Assembly (NCBI RefSeq): GCF_001625215.2
Contig: NC_030389.2
Span: 43,947,454-44,011,453, forward strand
Source: Daucus carota subsp. sativus
Lineage: Eukaryota > Streptophyta > Magnoliopsida > Apiales > Apiaceae
DNA: 64,000 nt
Direction of reading: 5' to 3'
Position 1 is the stretch's first letter. The number at the start of each line of letters is the position of its first letter. Positions 24,345 through 35,001 of the stretch are shown here, piece by piece. The notes below the pieces were generated by a model. It saw nothing but the letters and a program-made list of their open reading frames with translations, ran no database searches and was not told the origin of the DNA. The translations under genes and the position numbers were made by a program.

Positions 24345-25916
24345 TTATAAAAATATCAGATTGACTCCCAAAAAGCGCTCTTTTAGAGTCATTAGCTTGA
24401 CCTTCTCGAACAAAATCTCGCCACCTTGAATATATTCAAGAGGACTAGTAGTTGTTTTAATCCTGCAAAATATCTCCAAACAATTATTAGTAAACTTAAT
24501 TGTCACATCAAGAAGTAACAATTGATCAAAAAATTTTGTTGTTCTGGAGGACTTGGTGATAAAACAACGATAGAATTCACATCCATGAAAAGATTGAACT
24601 CCCTTGATATTCACACGAGGCGGAGGCTCAGGTGGTGGTTTTTCAGAACTCCTCACTTTCACAGGAGTCAGTCGAATTTCTTGGCTTCCCAAGTCAATGA
24701 ATAGTGAGTCAATTTTGCTATCACCTTCTTCCAAAAATTGAAGTGTAAGAGCCTTTTGAAACGGATCATAGGACAAATTTTGAGGAATCTCATCTTGGAC
24801 AATCATCACGTCAACTTCAAAACATGTGTTCTCAAGAATAGGAATAGAGGTTGGAGTAAAAGTAAATTTATCATTATCAAACCATTGACCCACTTTAGTC
24901 ATGTCATCCATCCAAGTAGGCAATAGTATTTCAGGCACATATGTTGGAAGAGACACAGGAACCAATTTTGCATTACTTTCCTCGCTAACCCCATCATCAC
25001 GCATATGGTCTCCAACAGCAACAACATCATTAATTTCATTGGCAATGAAATGATCCTCCTCTTTATCAATAGGCGCATCATTATCACAGATCGAAAAACT
25101 ATCACAGTCTTCATCACTTGCAAGAATGATAGTATTTATGTCATCTTTAACTTGAAGACATGGAGGTAGAGAGGATTCAGTTTGCCATGTAGAAGAAGAA
25201 CTAGACAATTGTGCAATTTGACCTTCCATCATCAGTTGTTCAGATTTTAATTCTTTAATCATCATGGTACTCTCTTCAATGCATTTCCGGAAGTTCATGA
25301 TACCATCCTCAAAACTCTTGGTCATATATATCAACATATCACATACCTCATTCGTCTGATACGATGGCACATCTACATTGGTTAAAGGAACCAGTAGCTC
25401 TTGTTGAAGTGGAGAATAGTGATACTGTTGAAACTGAGGTTGCTCATATTGAGGTTGATGATATTCCTGCTCAAACTGATCATATTGCTGTAGTGGTGGT
25501 TCTTCATAACGATGTTGCTGAAATTGTTGTTGATCATGATATGAGAAACTCTGAAATTCATTGCCCATGTAAGAGAAATCTGGTTGATCCATCCATTGTT
25601 GATCACAAGAATTAGAATAGTGATTGTACTCATATCTTTCTTGACAATCATTCACTTGTCCCAACTGAGCATTTGGAGAATTAAAGACATTGTACTTGCA
25701 TTCGTAACCATAGTGACCCTGAACACCACAAACTTGACAGAAGTTGTAAGTCTTCGGGGCAGCTTGTGACATCTCGTTGATACTCAGTGGACGCATAGCA
25801 GGCTCAATAGCCTTTAATGAGGCATTTTCACGAGTATATGCCTCAACTCGGGAAGATAGGAGTGCAAAATTATCAGCTCCCTCCATTGTGAACCTGCACA
25901 AACACAACAAAGCCAA
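24345..25916 (-). CDS. retrotransposon gag-like protein
   Basis: 523-residue ORF. A CCHC zinc knuckle (CQVCGVQGHYGYEC) lies at residues 60-73, followed by a Gln/Tyr-rich tract (about 110-175) and an acidic middle. This is the C-terminal part of a plant Athila-type gag, with the usual capsid-like N-terminal half missing: only about 100 bases separate the ORF start from the primer site. Its role would be RNA packaging. Several ATGs are possible; MEGADNF (residue 11) is an alternative start. Confidence 0.7.
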   Translation of the reverse strand: MALLCLCRFTMEGADNFALLSSRVEAYTRENASLKAIEPAMRPLSINEMSQAAPKTYNFCQVCGVQGHYGYECKYNVFNSPNAQLGQVNDCQERYEYNHYSNSCDQQWMDQPDFSYMGNEFQSFSYHDQQQFQQHRYEEPPLQQYDQFEQEYHQPQYEQPQFQQYHYSPLQQELLVPLTNVDVPSYQTNEVCDMLIYMTKSFEDGIMNFRKCIEESTMMIKELKSEQLMMEGQIAQLSSSSSTWQTESSLPPCLQVKDDINTIILASDEDCDSFSICDNDAPIDKEEDHFIANEINDVVAVGDHMRDDGVSEESNAKLVPVSLPTYVPEILLPTWMDDMTKVGQWFDNDKFTFTPTSIPILENTCFEVDVMIVQDEIPQNLSYDPFQKALTLQFLEEGDSKIDSLFIDLGSQEIRLTPVKVRSSEKPPPEPPPRVNIKGVQSFHGCEFYRCFITKSSRTTKFFDQLLLLDVTIKFTNNCLEIFCRIKTTTSPLEYIQGGEILFEKVKLMTLKERFLGVNLIFL

Positions 25917-26013
25917 GAAAACAAAGTAAAATCCGCCTCAATTGGAACAAAAGTTCCAAAGAGGCAAAGGAAACAATCTAAATAACTAAACAAGACCAAT
26001 AAAACTAGCCGTC

Positions 26014-26031
26014 TCCCCGGCAGCGGCGCCA
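26014..26031 (-). other. primer binding site (tRNA-Asp type)
   Basis: TGGCGCCGCTGCCGGGGA on the minus strand, six bases inside the 5' LTR end. Confidence 0.75.
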
Positions 26032-26037
26032 AAAACT

Positions 26038-27319
26038 TGATGTGTTAAATTATAACTAACCGCAAGCGCACGGTGTCTGTTGTAATGCAGATTGGCAAAT
26101 GCGGGTCGTATCCTCAAGGAGACAGATGCTATCAATTCTATTCAGTTATACTCAATTGTTTCCGGATCAAAACGATTATCAAAGATATTTTAACTAACTA
26201 ACTAAAACAATTAAATTACACTAACTAAAAAGACACTAAAATAATATGTTAAAAGTCTAGGGCAATCAGGTCCACCATGCTTACACAATGACTGGCTCTA
26301 AGCTAAAGCAATTAAAATGGTCATGCAACTAGAGTTTGTTAATCTCTCTCAAGTATCAACACTCTCGAAACATGCTTACACAAATAATCACTTTTAGTAA
26401 TTCGATTAATCAGGTAATTAAAGCAAGGTTAATCTCTCTCGAGTATTAACGCTTTCAGAAATCCAATGATGCTCTCGCACTCAAATTCAATTCTGCTAAT
26501 TGTATGTGTGCCTCTAGTAGTATATCTCTCGATTATACTCCTATTCGCATAGAATCAATTCATGATATCGGCCGATTACACAAATTAATATTAATACATA
26601 TCAATCAGAATTAACCAATCAATCATATCACTATAAAATCATGCCAACATCATAATGCAAACGTGGCTTCCCCTTAAGCCCTAGAACACACTACTCGATA
26701 ATAATTAAACAAGTAAAATAACTAAGACAATCAAAAGACATAATAAAACTAATAAGAATAAAGAAGAGAACCCTTAACCTTCAAAGTGTCACATCAATAA
26801 AAGTCATGGCCTCCCTCTCTTCTCTCTAACCCTAATTCTAATCTAAAAGTGTACAATGATAAAAACTAATCCTCTCTCTAATAATAAAGTATTTTAATAT
26901 TTAAAACTTATATAAAAATAGAAATCCAAAACCAAGTAGGATTTTGTCTTAAAATTCGCAGCTTTCTGTTCTGTCCAGTTTTCGGGCTTTTCCTGTTGGA
27001 CTTTGCATCTTGGACCACTTCTGAATTAAAGGAAATGTCAGGGGCTTCGCGTGGGCTGTAAGATCGTCCAAATCCGACATCCGGAACTCAAGATATGGGC
27101 CAAACAGTGTAGAAATTGGGTAGAACCCAATAAATTCGAATTTTAATAGAAATTAGCTCCAAAATAGCTAATTTATCTCCAAATCCTTCTCAACTTGGAA
27201 TTCTCTGTTCCCTACAATAAAGCAATAAAATCCATTAAATTAATATCCAAATCAGTGCAAAATATAATTAAATATGAGAATAAAATCATATAGAATATAT
27301 ATAAAAATATATTCTATCA
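26038..27319 (-). repeat. 5' LTR of the Ty3-type element
   Basis: 1282 bp, same length as the other LTR, with one base difference noticed at about 27207. Confidence 0.9.
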
Positions 27320-27758
27320 ATATCTGATTAAGAAATAATTTATGTATGGAGATGCATTAAAAAAATGACATATTTGACATATTAATTCATACATCCAACA
27401 AACTTATATATGTATAATTCACACTTCACAGGGACCAAAAGTTTAAAGAAACATCTCACAAGCATAGCTGGAATACAAGATAGTTATGGAGAGGAACATG
27501 AAATTGACCCAACTATCCAAAAAAGAAAATACCTTGGACTAGCACTTCCAAATTAGATTAAAATCCTCCCTAACAAAAAATAAAAAATTAAAATCATCAG
27601 CCAATTCCTGCAACAGAACTTTCACCAGAAACAGCTAATATTTTGAAGTGCTATTGACAATTATGAAAAAATGGTAAAACATTCAATAATACGGTGCCTT
27701 AAAAAGACATGTAAACATACAGGTTTCAGTGTTTCACCAACAGATCATATATATCTTT
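27320..27758. other. no feature seen
   Basis: AT-rich DNA between the LTR element and the duplicated PHO1 3' region. Nothing recognisable. Confidence 0.5.
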
Positions 27759-28706
27759 CAGACTGTAATGACATTCTGTTGACTTGCACATCATGTCGTC
27801 TGCTACAATTGACATGGATGAATACAATGTGCATTCCAAGAATCTCGGCATGACACTCAAAATCTTTTTTTAACCTTATAACGTGATTTCATTAGATGGC
27901 TCCAGTAGCGGGACTGAATTTTCTGCATAACATATTTCAGTCTTAGTCTCTTTGCAATCATTTCTATCATTGTCTTCCTTAGTTGCAACCTTTCAAGAGT
28001 TATTGCTTGGTGCATTAATGACACTTGATGACAATACTTGCAGAGGGAAAATAAATCAGAGCCAATTCTCCACCTGGTTATGGATTCAGAAACACAATTA
28101 CCTAATCATCCTTTTCATCATCATAGTAATAGAAGGGGAGTGGAACCAACTTAAATGCACGATATTTGCCAACATTGTTTACATGCTCATTCTCCAACCT
28201 GCCAAAAGGTGGTCAAGAAAGGATTTAGGAAACAACAATTAATTTATACACAGAAATGTTACGAGTGGATTAATTCATCACACATGCGCATAACACAGAA
28301 GTATTCCTAATATGGAATGTGCATTTGGTCTAGGGGTCCTTTAGAATAGTACATACATGAAAACTTGATAAACGGAGGTCGTCAACAAGCATAAGTTAAA
28401 AGTGATAGTAGGACAACCACGAGCTTTCATGAGCATAGCAATAAGAATTTACATCTTGTGCAGAATTTAGTAAGAGTTTATCTTACTAAATTTGTTGGAA
28501 TACTAAAATAGCAGGCCATACCATTTATGGGCCTACATTCGAACCCAATGTACAGAAGTAAAATGAGAAGGGGAAAAAAGGATTGAGGAAAGGAAGGCTG
28601 CAGATAATAATTTACACTGTATTCAAGTCATACTATACCTGAAGAAACTCCAAATATCACGACGAAGGATCTCTAGGCAGGAACATAAGCTTGTTATGGC
28701 GTCTTG
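27759..28706 (-). pseudogene. duplicate of the 3' end of the minus-strand PHO1 gene
   Basis: Matches 41190-42303. It holds a last exon at 28198-28102 ([17 protein letters not shown] in frame to TAG) and part of the previous exon at 28706-28639 (CLEILRRDIWSFFR). At 28706 the match stops inside that exon and the sequence continues as ankyrin-unit flank (GAAGAGTAAGTGTGGAATAC). A fragment made by recombination, not a gene. It lacks a 183-bp block found in the parent at about 41892-42074. Confidence 0.85.
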
Positions 28707-28814
28707 TGAAGAGTAAGTGTGGAATACCAGTATGACATAATTTCAGCCTGAACTGTGATGCTCTCAAAGCCTCCAAATGGAGCTCTTTTTAAAAGATCTT
28801 CAGGGCATCGATAA

Positions 28815-29060
28815 ACTTTGCAGTGGTCATGTAAAATGAATGCAAACCCAAGTCTCGCATCTTGAAGATAAAAAAGATATTGTTGTAGTCATGTAGAATG
28901 AATGTCAACCCAAATCCCACATCTTAAAGACAAAGAAGATATTGCTATGGTCATGTAGAGTGAATGTCCAATTCAACAAAGAAGATATTGTGGTAGTCAT
29001 GCAGAGTGAATTTCAACCCAAGTCCCATATCTTGGAAAATAAAGAAGACATGTCTTGGAT
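28815..29060. repeat. family a repeat beside ankyrin copy 4
   Basis: Four degenerate about 60-bp units with GTAGAATGAATGTCAACCC and AAAGAAGATATTG. Confidence 0.7.
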
Positions 29061-29164
29061 ATAATCAATCAAATAGGCCTTTGGGAAGAAATCCAAAAAC
29101 AAGTCCGGGTTGGCTTGGTCACAGGAAAGAGTCTAGTGATTATTAAAACACATCCGTGCGGATT

Positions 29165-29890
29165 TACAACATGATGTAATCAATCACCACCAGACCGTCT
29201 GTACAATGATTAACCACGATTAACGATAAAGCGAGATGGATTAACGATTAATCGAGACGGAGATGGAATTTGTTTCTACAACAATTAATCCCGGTCAATA
29301 TCAGTAATGGAGACGGAATTGGTCCCGATCCGGAGTAACGGTTAACGATAAAGCGAGACGGATTAACGATTAATCGAGACGGAGATGGAATTTGTTTCTA
29401 CAACAATTAATCCCGGTCAATATCAGTAATGGAGACGGAATTGGTCCCGATCCGGAGTAACGGTTAACGATAAAGCGAGAAGGATTAACGATTAATCGAG
29501 ACGGAGATGGAATTTGTTTCTACAACAATTAATCCCGGTCAATATTGGTAATGGAGACGGAATTGGTCCCGATCCGGAGTAACGGTTAATCGAGACGGGA
29601 GACGGATTAACGATTGATCGAGACAGAAGCTGTATCTGCAACGGTTAATCCCGATCAATCACTGCCGCACCGTCTGTATAGTGATTAATCTTAATTAATG
29701 ATTAATCGAGATGGAATTTGTTTGTACACAATTAATCCCTATTAATATCGATAATCAAGACGGAATCGGTCCCGGTCCGGATTAATGATTTCTCGGGAAA
29801 TCGAGACGGGAGACGGATTAACGATTAATCGAGACGGCATCCATCTGTGCAACGTTTAATCCCGATCAATCACCGCCGCACCGTCTTGTT
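29165..29890. repeat. family c repeat array with 122-bp tandem core
   Basis: The array contains ATTAATCCCGATCAATCAC and CGCCGCACCGTCT blocks. Its core, 29220-29585, is three clean head-to-tail copies of a 122-bp unit (starts at 29220, 29342 and 29464, each TTAACGATAAAGCGAGA), with a fourth degenerate start after 29586. Confidence 0.85.
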
Positions 29891-30193
29891 GCAGTATTTG
29901 TCTATAATCTCTTTATAGGAAAATGATATCCAGAGATTTTGTTTTGATGGAGTCTGGACACATAAATAATCTATGTCGATGACATGAGATGTAATAGTAT
30001 GTTTGAACTTTGTATAGCAGAACTCCAGTGTAAAATTGAAGTCCCCGGAGATCTAAACTTACATAACTAAGCTTGATGATTACAACACTGATGAAGCTGA
30101 AAGGATTGACATATCAAGAATTTAAAAGTTTTGGATACAATGATAATAAATAAGAGTTGAGTAAAGAAGTAGGTTCTCAGCACAGAATCTGCT

Positions 30194-32789
30194 TCATTCT
30201 GCTACTTGCCAAGTTTGTGAGGACAATAGATAGTCGGAGATCGCACTATCACTAATATCTGCGGCAAGAATCCTGGTTACAGTAATTAACATGCTAATGA
30301 ATACCAGAAAGGCAATGCCAAGGAATGAGCAAGCGATAACAATAATACTAATCGCAAGGGCTGATGAGTGATCCAGGACAGAGTATGTCCCGGTTATGAA
30401 AGCCACCGTTATTGTGATGATCGAAGCCGTGTTGAGCAGCACAGCTATGAAGAACAATTTTCTTACTCTCCCAACATCTTCATACATTGTTGTCATGAAG
30501 AAGAGGAATAATGAAGACATTGAGCAAATCAGAGCTATTGTATCTGTTACTATAAACGCCTCGAAACTTGTTTTTCTTAAAAGAACTGCGGATCCTTGGG
30601 ACTGTCCTTGATTCCCATCAAAGCCGCCTGGCATGGCAAAACCCGCTGTCAAGGCTACAGTGGTGATGAGTGCAGCCACTACCATATGAGTGCTGATCCA
30701 TCTTTTATACAGCTCGACTTCTTTAGTATCCTCCTCATTTTGCGTATATCCCTCTTCAAGTGCTTGCAAAAAGTGCCAGTGCTTTTTAACATTGGCGTCA
30801 ACAAGTGTTCTTCTAAGCATGGCCTGCAAAATAGTCTCACTCATTTATGGTTAGTTTAGGTATGAAAAGAGAGTCGCTTTTGGTTGATTGACATGAATTG
30901 ACCAGTAGAGAAAAAGGACTAATTACTTAGATGATCTAAAATAAGAGCTGTTACAAATGTAAACATTATCCAACACATCATAACATTCAGAATCAAGCCA
31001 TTAACCTAATTCTAGTAAGGGAGACATTTAGTGGGAGAAGTATAACAGGTAAGCGAAAGTATTAGTTAAATTTGATTTGGTCTTCAAATTAAATGTTACT
31101 TTTAGCATGAAGAAATAAAACATGAAAGATTTATTATAATTAAGATTATAGTTACATAAATCTTTAATGTTTACTCCAATTCATGCAAACCGCAAACGGT
31201 AATAGTCAACTTTAACGGAATTTGGTCAAAAGGGTGTAAAACAAACCTGATCTAGTCTGGTGGAATGCAGAAGGTAATATAAGCTACCTCACATACATAC
31301 CTGATCTGTTAGAGGAGCAGTCTCTTTTCCCCGATGTATTAGGTGATCTAGGGGAGTGCCATTTTCGCCATTCAGTACTTCCCAATCAATCGTTCTTTCA
31401 TCCATCAGTTCTTGGACATAACAACCTAACTTGGTAATCAGGTGGAGGGGCGTATTTCCATCTTTGTCCCTCTGCATCAGTAGGTTACCGTATGCTTTAC
31501 AACCTTGCGACAGAATATATCTAATCACCTCTTTCCTGTCTTGCTCCACCGCGATGTGCATTATATTTTGACAATTTTTATCCACCATATCCCAACAATC
31601 TGGAAAATATTGCACAAGTTTCTCCATCACACGGACGTTTCCTTTATATGCTGCTACATGAAGAGCTGTTCTCTTATACTTCTTATCCCGCACGTATGCC
31701 GCAGACTTGCAGTCTTCACTTACTAGATTTTCGACTATTGTATAAAGATCATTGCATGCCACATAATGAAATACTGTCCACCCGTTGTCATCTTGTTCTT
31801 CTATAAGATATTTACGTTTATCCGTTAGAAGTTTCACACATTCTGATTTGCGTAAAATATCTGCAAGATAAATCATAAGATTGAGCAAAGAATTAAGGCT
31901 TTGGAAAAAAATTGGAAGAAATTGAAAGATTGTAGAAATGTATGCACGTACCATGTTTGCCATCGTCTAAAACTACAGCATGTAAAGCTGTCCTTCCTGC
32001 AGGACCATCGTCGCCAATCACCGCCCAAACACAAGTGCAAAGAATTGTTGTAATAATATCAATATTACACCTAGTAGAAGCCAAGTAGAGTGGAGATTCC
32101 TTTCGCTTATTCTGACAATGGAATGCATTTGGAGCTTCATTTACTAGAAGCTGAACCACGTTGTTGTGATTGTACCGTACTGCATCGTGCAAGGGAGTTT
32201 CATGCTCCATATTTTTTTTACTAACCTGAGATTGTATCAGAGCTATAGACGCGTTGCTGGTAGATTCAGGTTTTTGAATGGAAGACTTAGCTGCATTTAT
32301 GAGTGCTACAACCACGTCGTAGTGTCCTTGTCTTGCTGCCAGATGAAGCGCGATATCACCTTTTAAGTTAACCTTTTCGATTAGTTCACCATGGACACTC
32401 AAAAGGTGTTTTACACAATTTATACTCCCGTATTGGCATGCAATATGAAGTACCGTATTGTTTGTAGGAGTCAGTTGACGACCGACGCGAAGTCTTCCCT
32501 CCATCTGCTTGAGGACATCAATGTTATCCTTACAAACAGCATCATACAATGCAGCATCCATGTGATTTCTTGGGCGTAAAAATACAGAGGCATCCTCCCG
32601 CTGCTTAGAGGTATGTCTGATCGAATTGTAGTCTAAACTGATATACTTAACTAAGTTCTTAAGGATTTTTACTACAACTAAACCCAAGTATACGATCAGG
32701 GCCCCTAGAAGTGCAGCTAAGGATAAGACTAAAGCCACTGGACTTAACAGTATTCCTATACACCAATCTCTAAAATTAGACCAGTACAT
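30194..32789 (-). CDS. ankyrin-repeat PGG-domain membrane protein, copy 4
   Basis: Exons 32789-31952, 31860-31301 and 30823-30194 splice in frame to 675 residues. Hydrophobic N-terminus at about residues 10-45 (SPVALVLSLAALLGALIVY), ankyrin repeats (NTVLHIACQYG, RTALHVAAYKGN, GNTPLHLITK), then PGG with MPGGF and four membrane segments. Exon 2 has one extra codon compared with copies 1 and 3. The C-terminus after ILAADIS (DSAISDYLLSSQTWQVAE) differs from all others. No stop or frameshift. It is the most diverged intact copy in exon 1. Confidence 0.9.
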
Positions 32790-32913
32790 GATGATAAGGC
32801 AGGAAAAGTGATGTTTTATGTAACTTGACAGAAAGTAGCCTATTCCAAGAAGTTAATATGTAAATTTTCAAGAAGAGTAAATTTTCAAGAAGAGGAGTAG
32901 ATGACCAAAAAGA

Positions 32914-32921
32914 GTATATTC
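32914..32921 (-). promoter_or_regulatory. P1BS-type motif upstream of ankyrin copy 4
   Basis: GTATATTC, 125 bp upstream of the ATG. It lies in a duplicated leader block (TATTCCAAGAAGTTAATATG occurs twice, about 32843 and 32918), which explains the larger distance. A TATATATA run is at about 32957. Confidence 0.35.
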
Positions 32922-32989
32922 CAAGAAGTTAATATGTAAATTTTCTCCTATTTAGTATATATATACAAGTCATGCTTATTGTTAATTTG

Positions 32990-34539
32990 ATATAAACTAG
33001 CCTGACGTCATGCATGAGTTCATCGATCACATCATTAGTTTATAACTTTATATTATTACAATCTTATGACAGCAGATCAAACTTACACCAGACTGAAAAG
33101 TGAACCAGCTAGGTGAGCTAGCTAATGTTTTTAAGTGCAACTTCTTAATTCTCTTTTTCATTTATTATAAATTTCTTTCATACAAATAATGTATATGCGT
33201 TGTAGCCTTTGTTCAAATTATTCGCTTAGTTTTCTAGAATTTTGAATTTTATATATTAAAAATCAAAAGATTTCTAATACGTAGAAAAGATAACATTAAA
33301 ATCATGATTTTAAATCTATTAGAAAGAAGTTTTTAATTGCTTATATAGTGGTTTACTTTTAAAAATAATGTAAACATTTTAAACAATAATCTATTTTAAA
33401 TTTATTTTATAATGGTGAGCGGCCGGCAGCTTAATATAATTAATTGCAGCCAAAATCAACAATCAAATCTTTTAAACTTTTAATGGAGATATAACATGAT
33501 GGTAAATGGTAAAATCTCGATAAAATAATAATATTTATAAAAAAAAACTTCATATACACATATATGTTCCAATAACAAATAAATTAACTAAATATATGTA
33601 ATTGTAGTTGTCCAGTTTTTATGAGATTTCAGCCCAGATCTCACAGCCCTTTAATATCATGCATTAAATCTTACCAATGTATATTAAATAATTTATATTA
33701 TACATAGATCAATCATATTTATCTTATCAGATTTTATATAATTATAAGTAAAAAAAATTTGATATCAAAAACTCTTCTACATAAATAAATCTTTAATGAA
33801 ATTAATAACTTTTGATATGAACTACCAAAAAAAATTGTATGTATACGATTCAAAAAGTCTAAAGTGATGGATACCTAATGTAACACTATCACATATCACT
33901 AATCTTGAAAAAGGTATGTGAAAATGAAATACTAATGCCTAGAAAAGTTAGAACTTTCTAATATAACTTTGACCGAAATTTATATGTAATATATAATTAA
34001 AAAATAAAATCTATTAATCTCTCTTAATTGTATATATTGGAGGACATGATACAACATACATTTTAATTTATTAAGATCTTTTTTTGAATTTAATTTTTTT
34101 TCAAAACATACAATTATAAAAATATATCTTATAAGAGTGCGTAGAGCAATTCAAAACAAATATATAAAAACTAATGGGACGGAGAAAGTATTACTAAAAT
34201 ATATATAATGTAGCTTAGAATATATATTTTGGATTCTTAAAATTAATTATATATATGTTTATCAAATATATACTATTAAATACAAATCAATTCTAGCACC
34301 ACCCATCTATTAACCCATTACCCATTCCTGTTCCATTAGGAATTATCCCGTATCCACAAATTTCTTTGTATTTTAGTTTATTTAGTTTATATTTAAGAAT
34401 TTATATCAAAATAGAATAAGTATATATAATCAACGTTCAATGTGAAGCGAATGTGGAAAACATTTTATGCATGAAAAATTCCTCCTGTAAAGTCTAAAAG
34501 GACTGTACCAGTGGTACTTACAATTCGAGTATTTACTAT
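32990..34539. other. AT-rich intergenic DNA, no gene
   Basis: Very AT-rich. Near 33068 a short block (ACTTACACCAGACTGAAAAG) recalls the ankyrin upstream relic at 9205. Nothing else recognised. Confidence 0.5.
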
Positions 34540-34780
34540 TGCACCTGCTTATCACAACTGCCTGCATATCACAACTGCATATCACATCCACCACTTATCA
34601 TAACCGTTTTGTAACAGATACAGTGTATATAGTGCAAGTTAGTTTTGTAATTGTGATTCACTTTTCTTACTCTGTAATTCTCTCTCTAAAACATTGCTTT
34701 TAGTTTTCTCTCTCTGAAATGTAAATACACATTTTAGCTTTAATACAGTAGCTTCTTCTCAAGCTTTAATGGCGTTTGCA
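34540..34780 (+). repeat. 5' LTR of the copia element
   Basis: 241 bp. Contains TGTATATAGTGC as a possible TATA and CT-rich tracts. Apparently identical to 39483-39723. Confidence 0.88.
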
Positions 34781-34791
34781 ACAACTTTAGA

Positions 34792-34802
34792 TGGTATCAG
34801 AG
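34792..34802 (+). other. primer binding site (initiator tRNA-Met type)
   Basis: TGGTATCAGAG eleven bases downstream of the 5' LTR. Confidence 0.85.
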
Positions 34803-35001
34803 TTTCTCTTCCGCCTTGATCTCGTGTTCTCTTCGTCGTCATCGAATCTACATCGCCTTCGCCACCCCTGATCGATTCTCGATCGTCGTCGCCTTGATTT
34901 GTAAGCTTTGATTCCTGTATATTCTCCATGAATCTCTCTTCTATCTCTCTCCTATATCTCGCTTATCTCTCTCGTTCTGCAATTACTTTTGTCTCGGTTG
35001 A

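Larger units (their letters stand above)
20806..27319 (-). mobile_element. gag-only Ty3-type (Athila-like) LTR retrotransposon
   Basis: Two 1282-bp LTRs (20806-22087 and 26038-27319), both TG...CA, enclose 3950 bp. On the minus strand the primer site TGGCGCCGCTGCCGGGGA (26031-26014) fits tRNA-Asp with one mismatch. The purine tract GTGTGGGGATG abuts the other LTR (from 22088). The only coding region is a gag-like ORF with a zinc knuckle; protease, RT, RNase H and integrase are missing, so it needs an autonomous partner. I noticed one LTR difference (CTCTATTCCC against CTCTGTTCCC), so insertion is recent. Clean 5-bp target duplications are not seen. Confidence 0.88.

Noticed and set aside
24522..25769. 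plus-strand ORFs inside the Ty3-type element
   Set aside because: Antisense shadows of the gag ORF.
29220..29585. CRISPR-like regular repeats
   Set aside because: Direct 122-bp tandem units without unique spacers, in a plant genome; a minisatellite.
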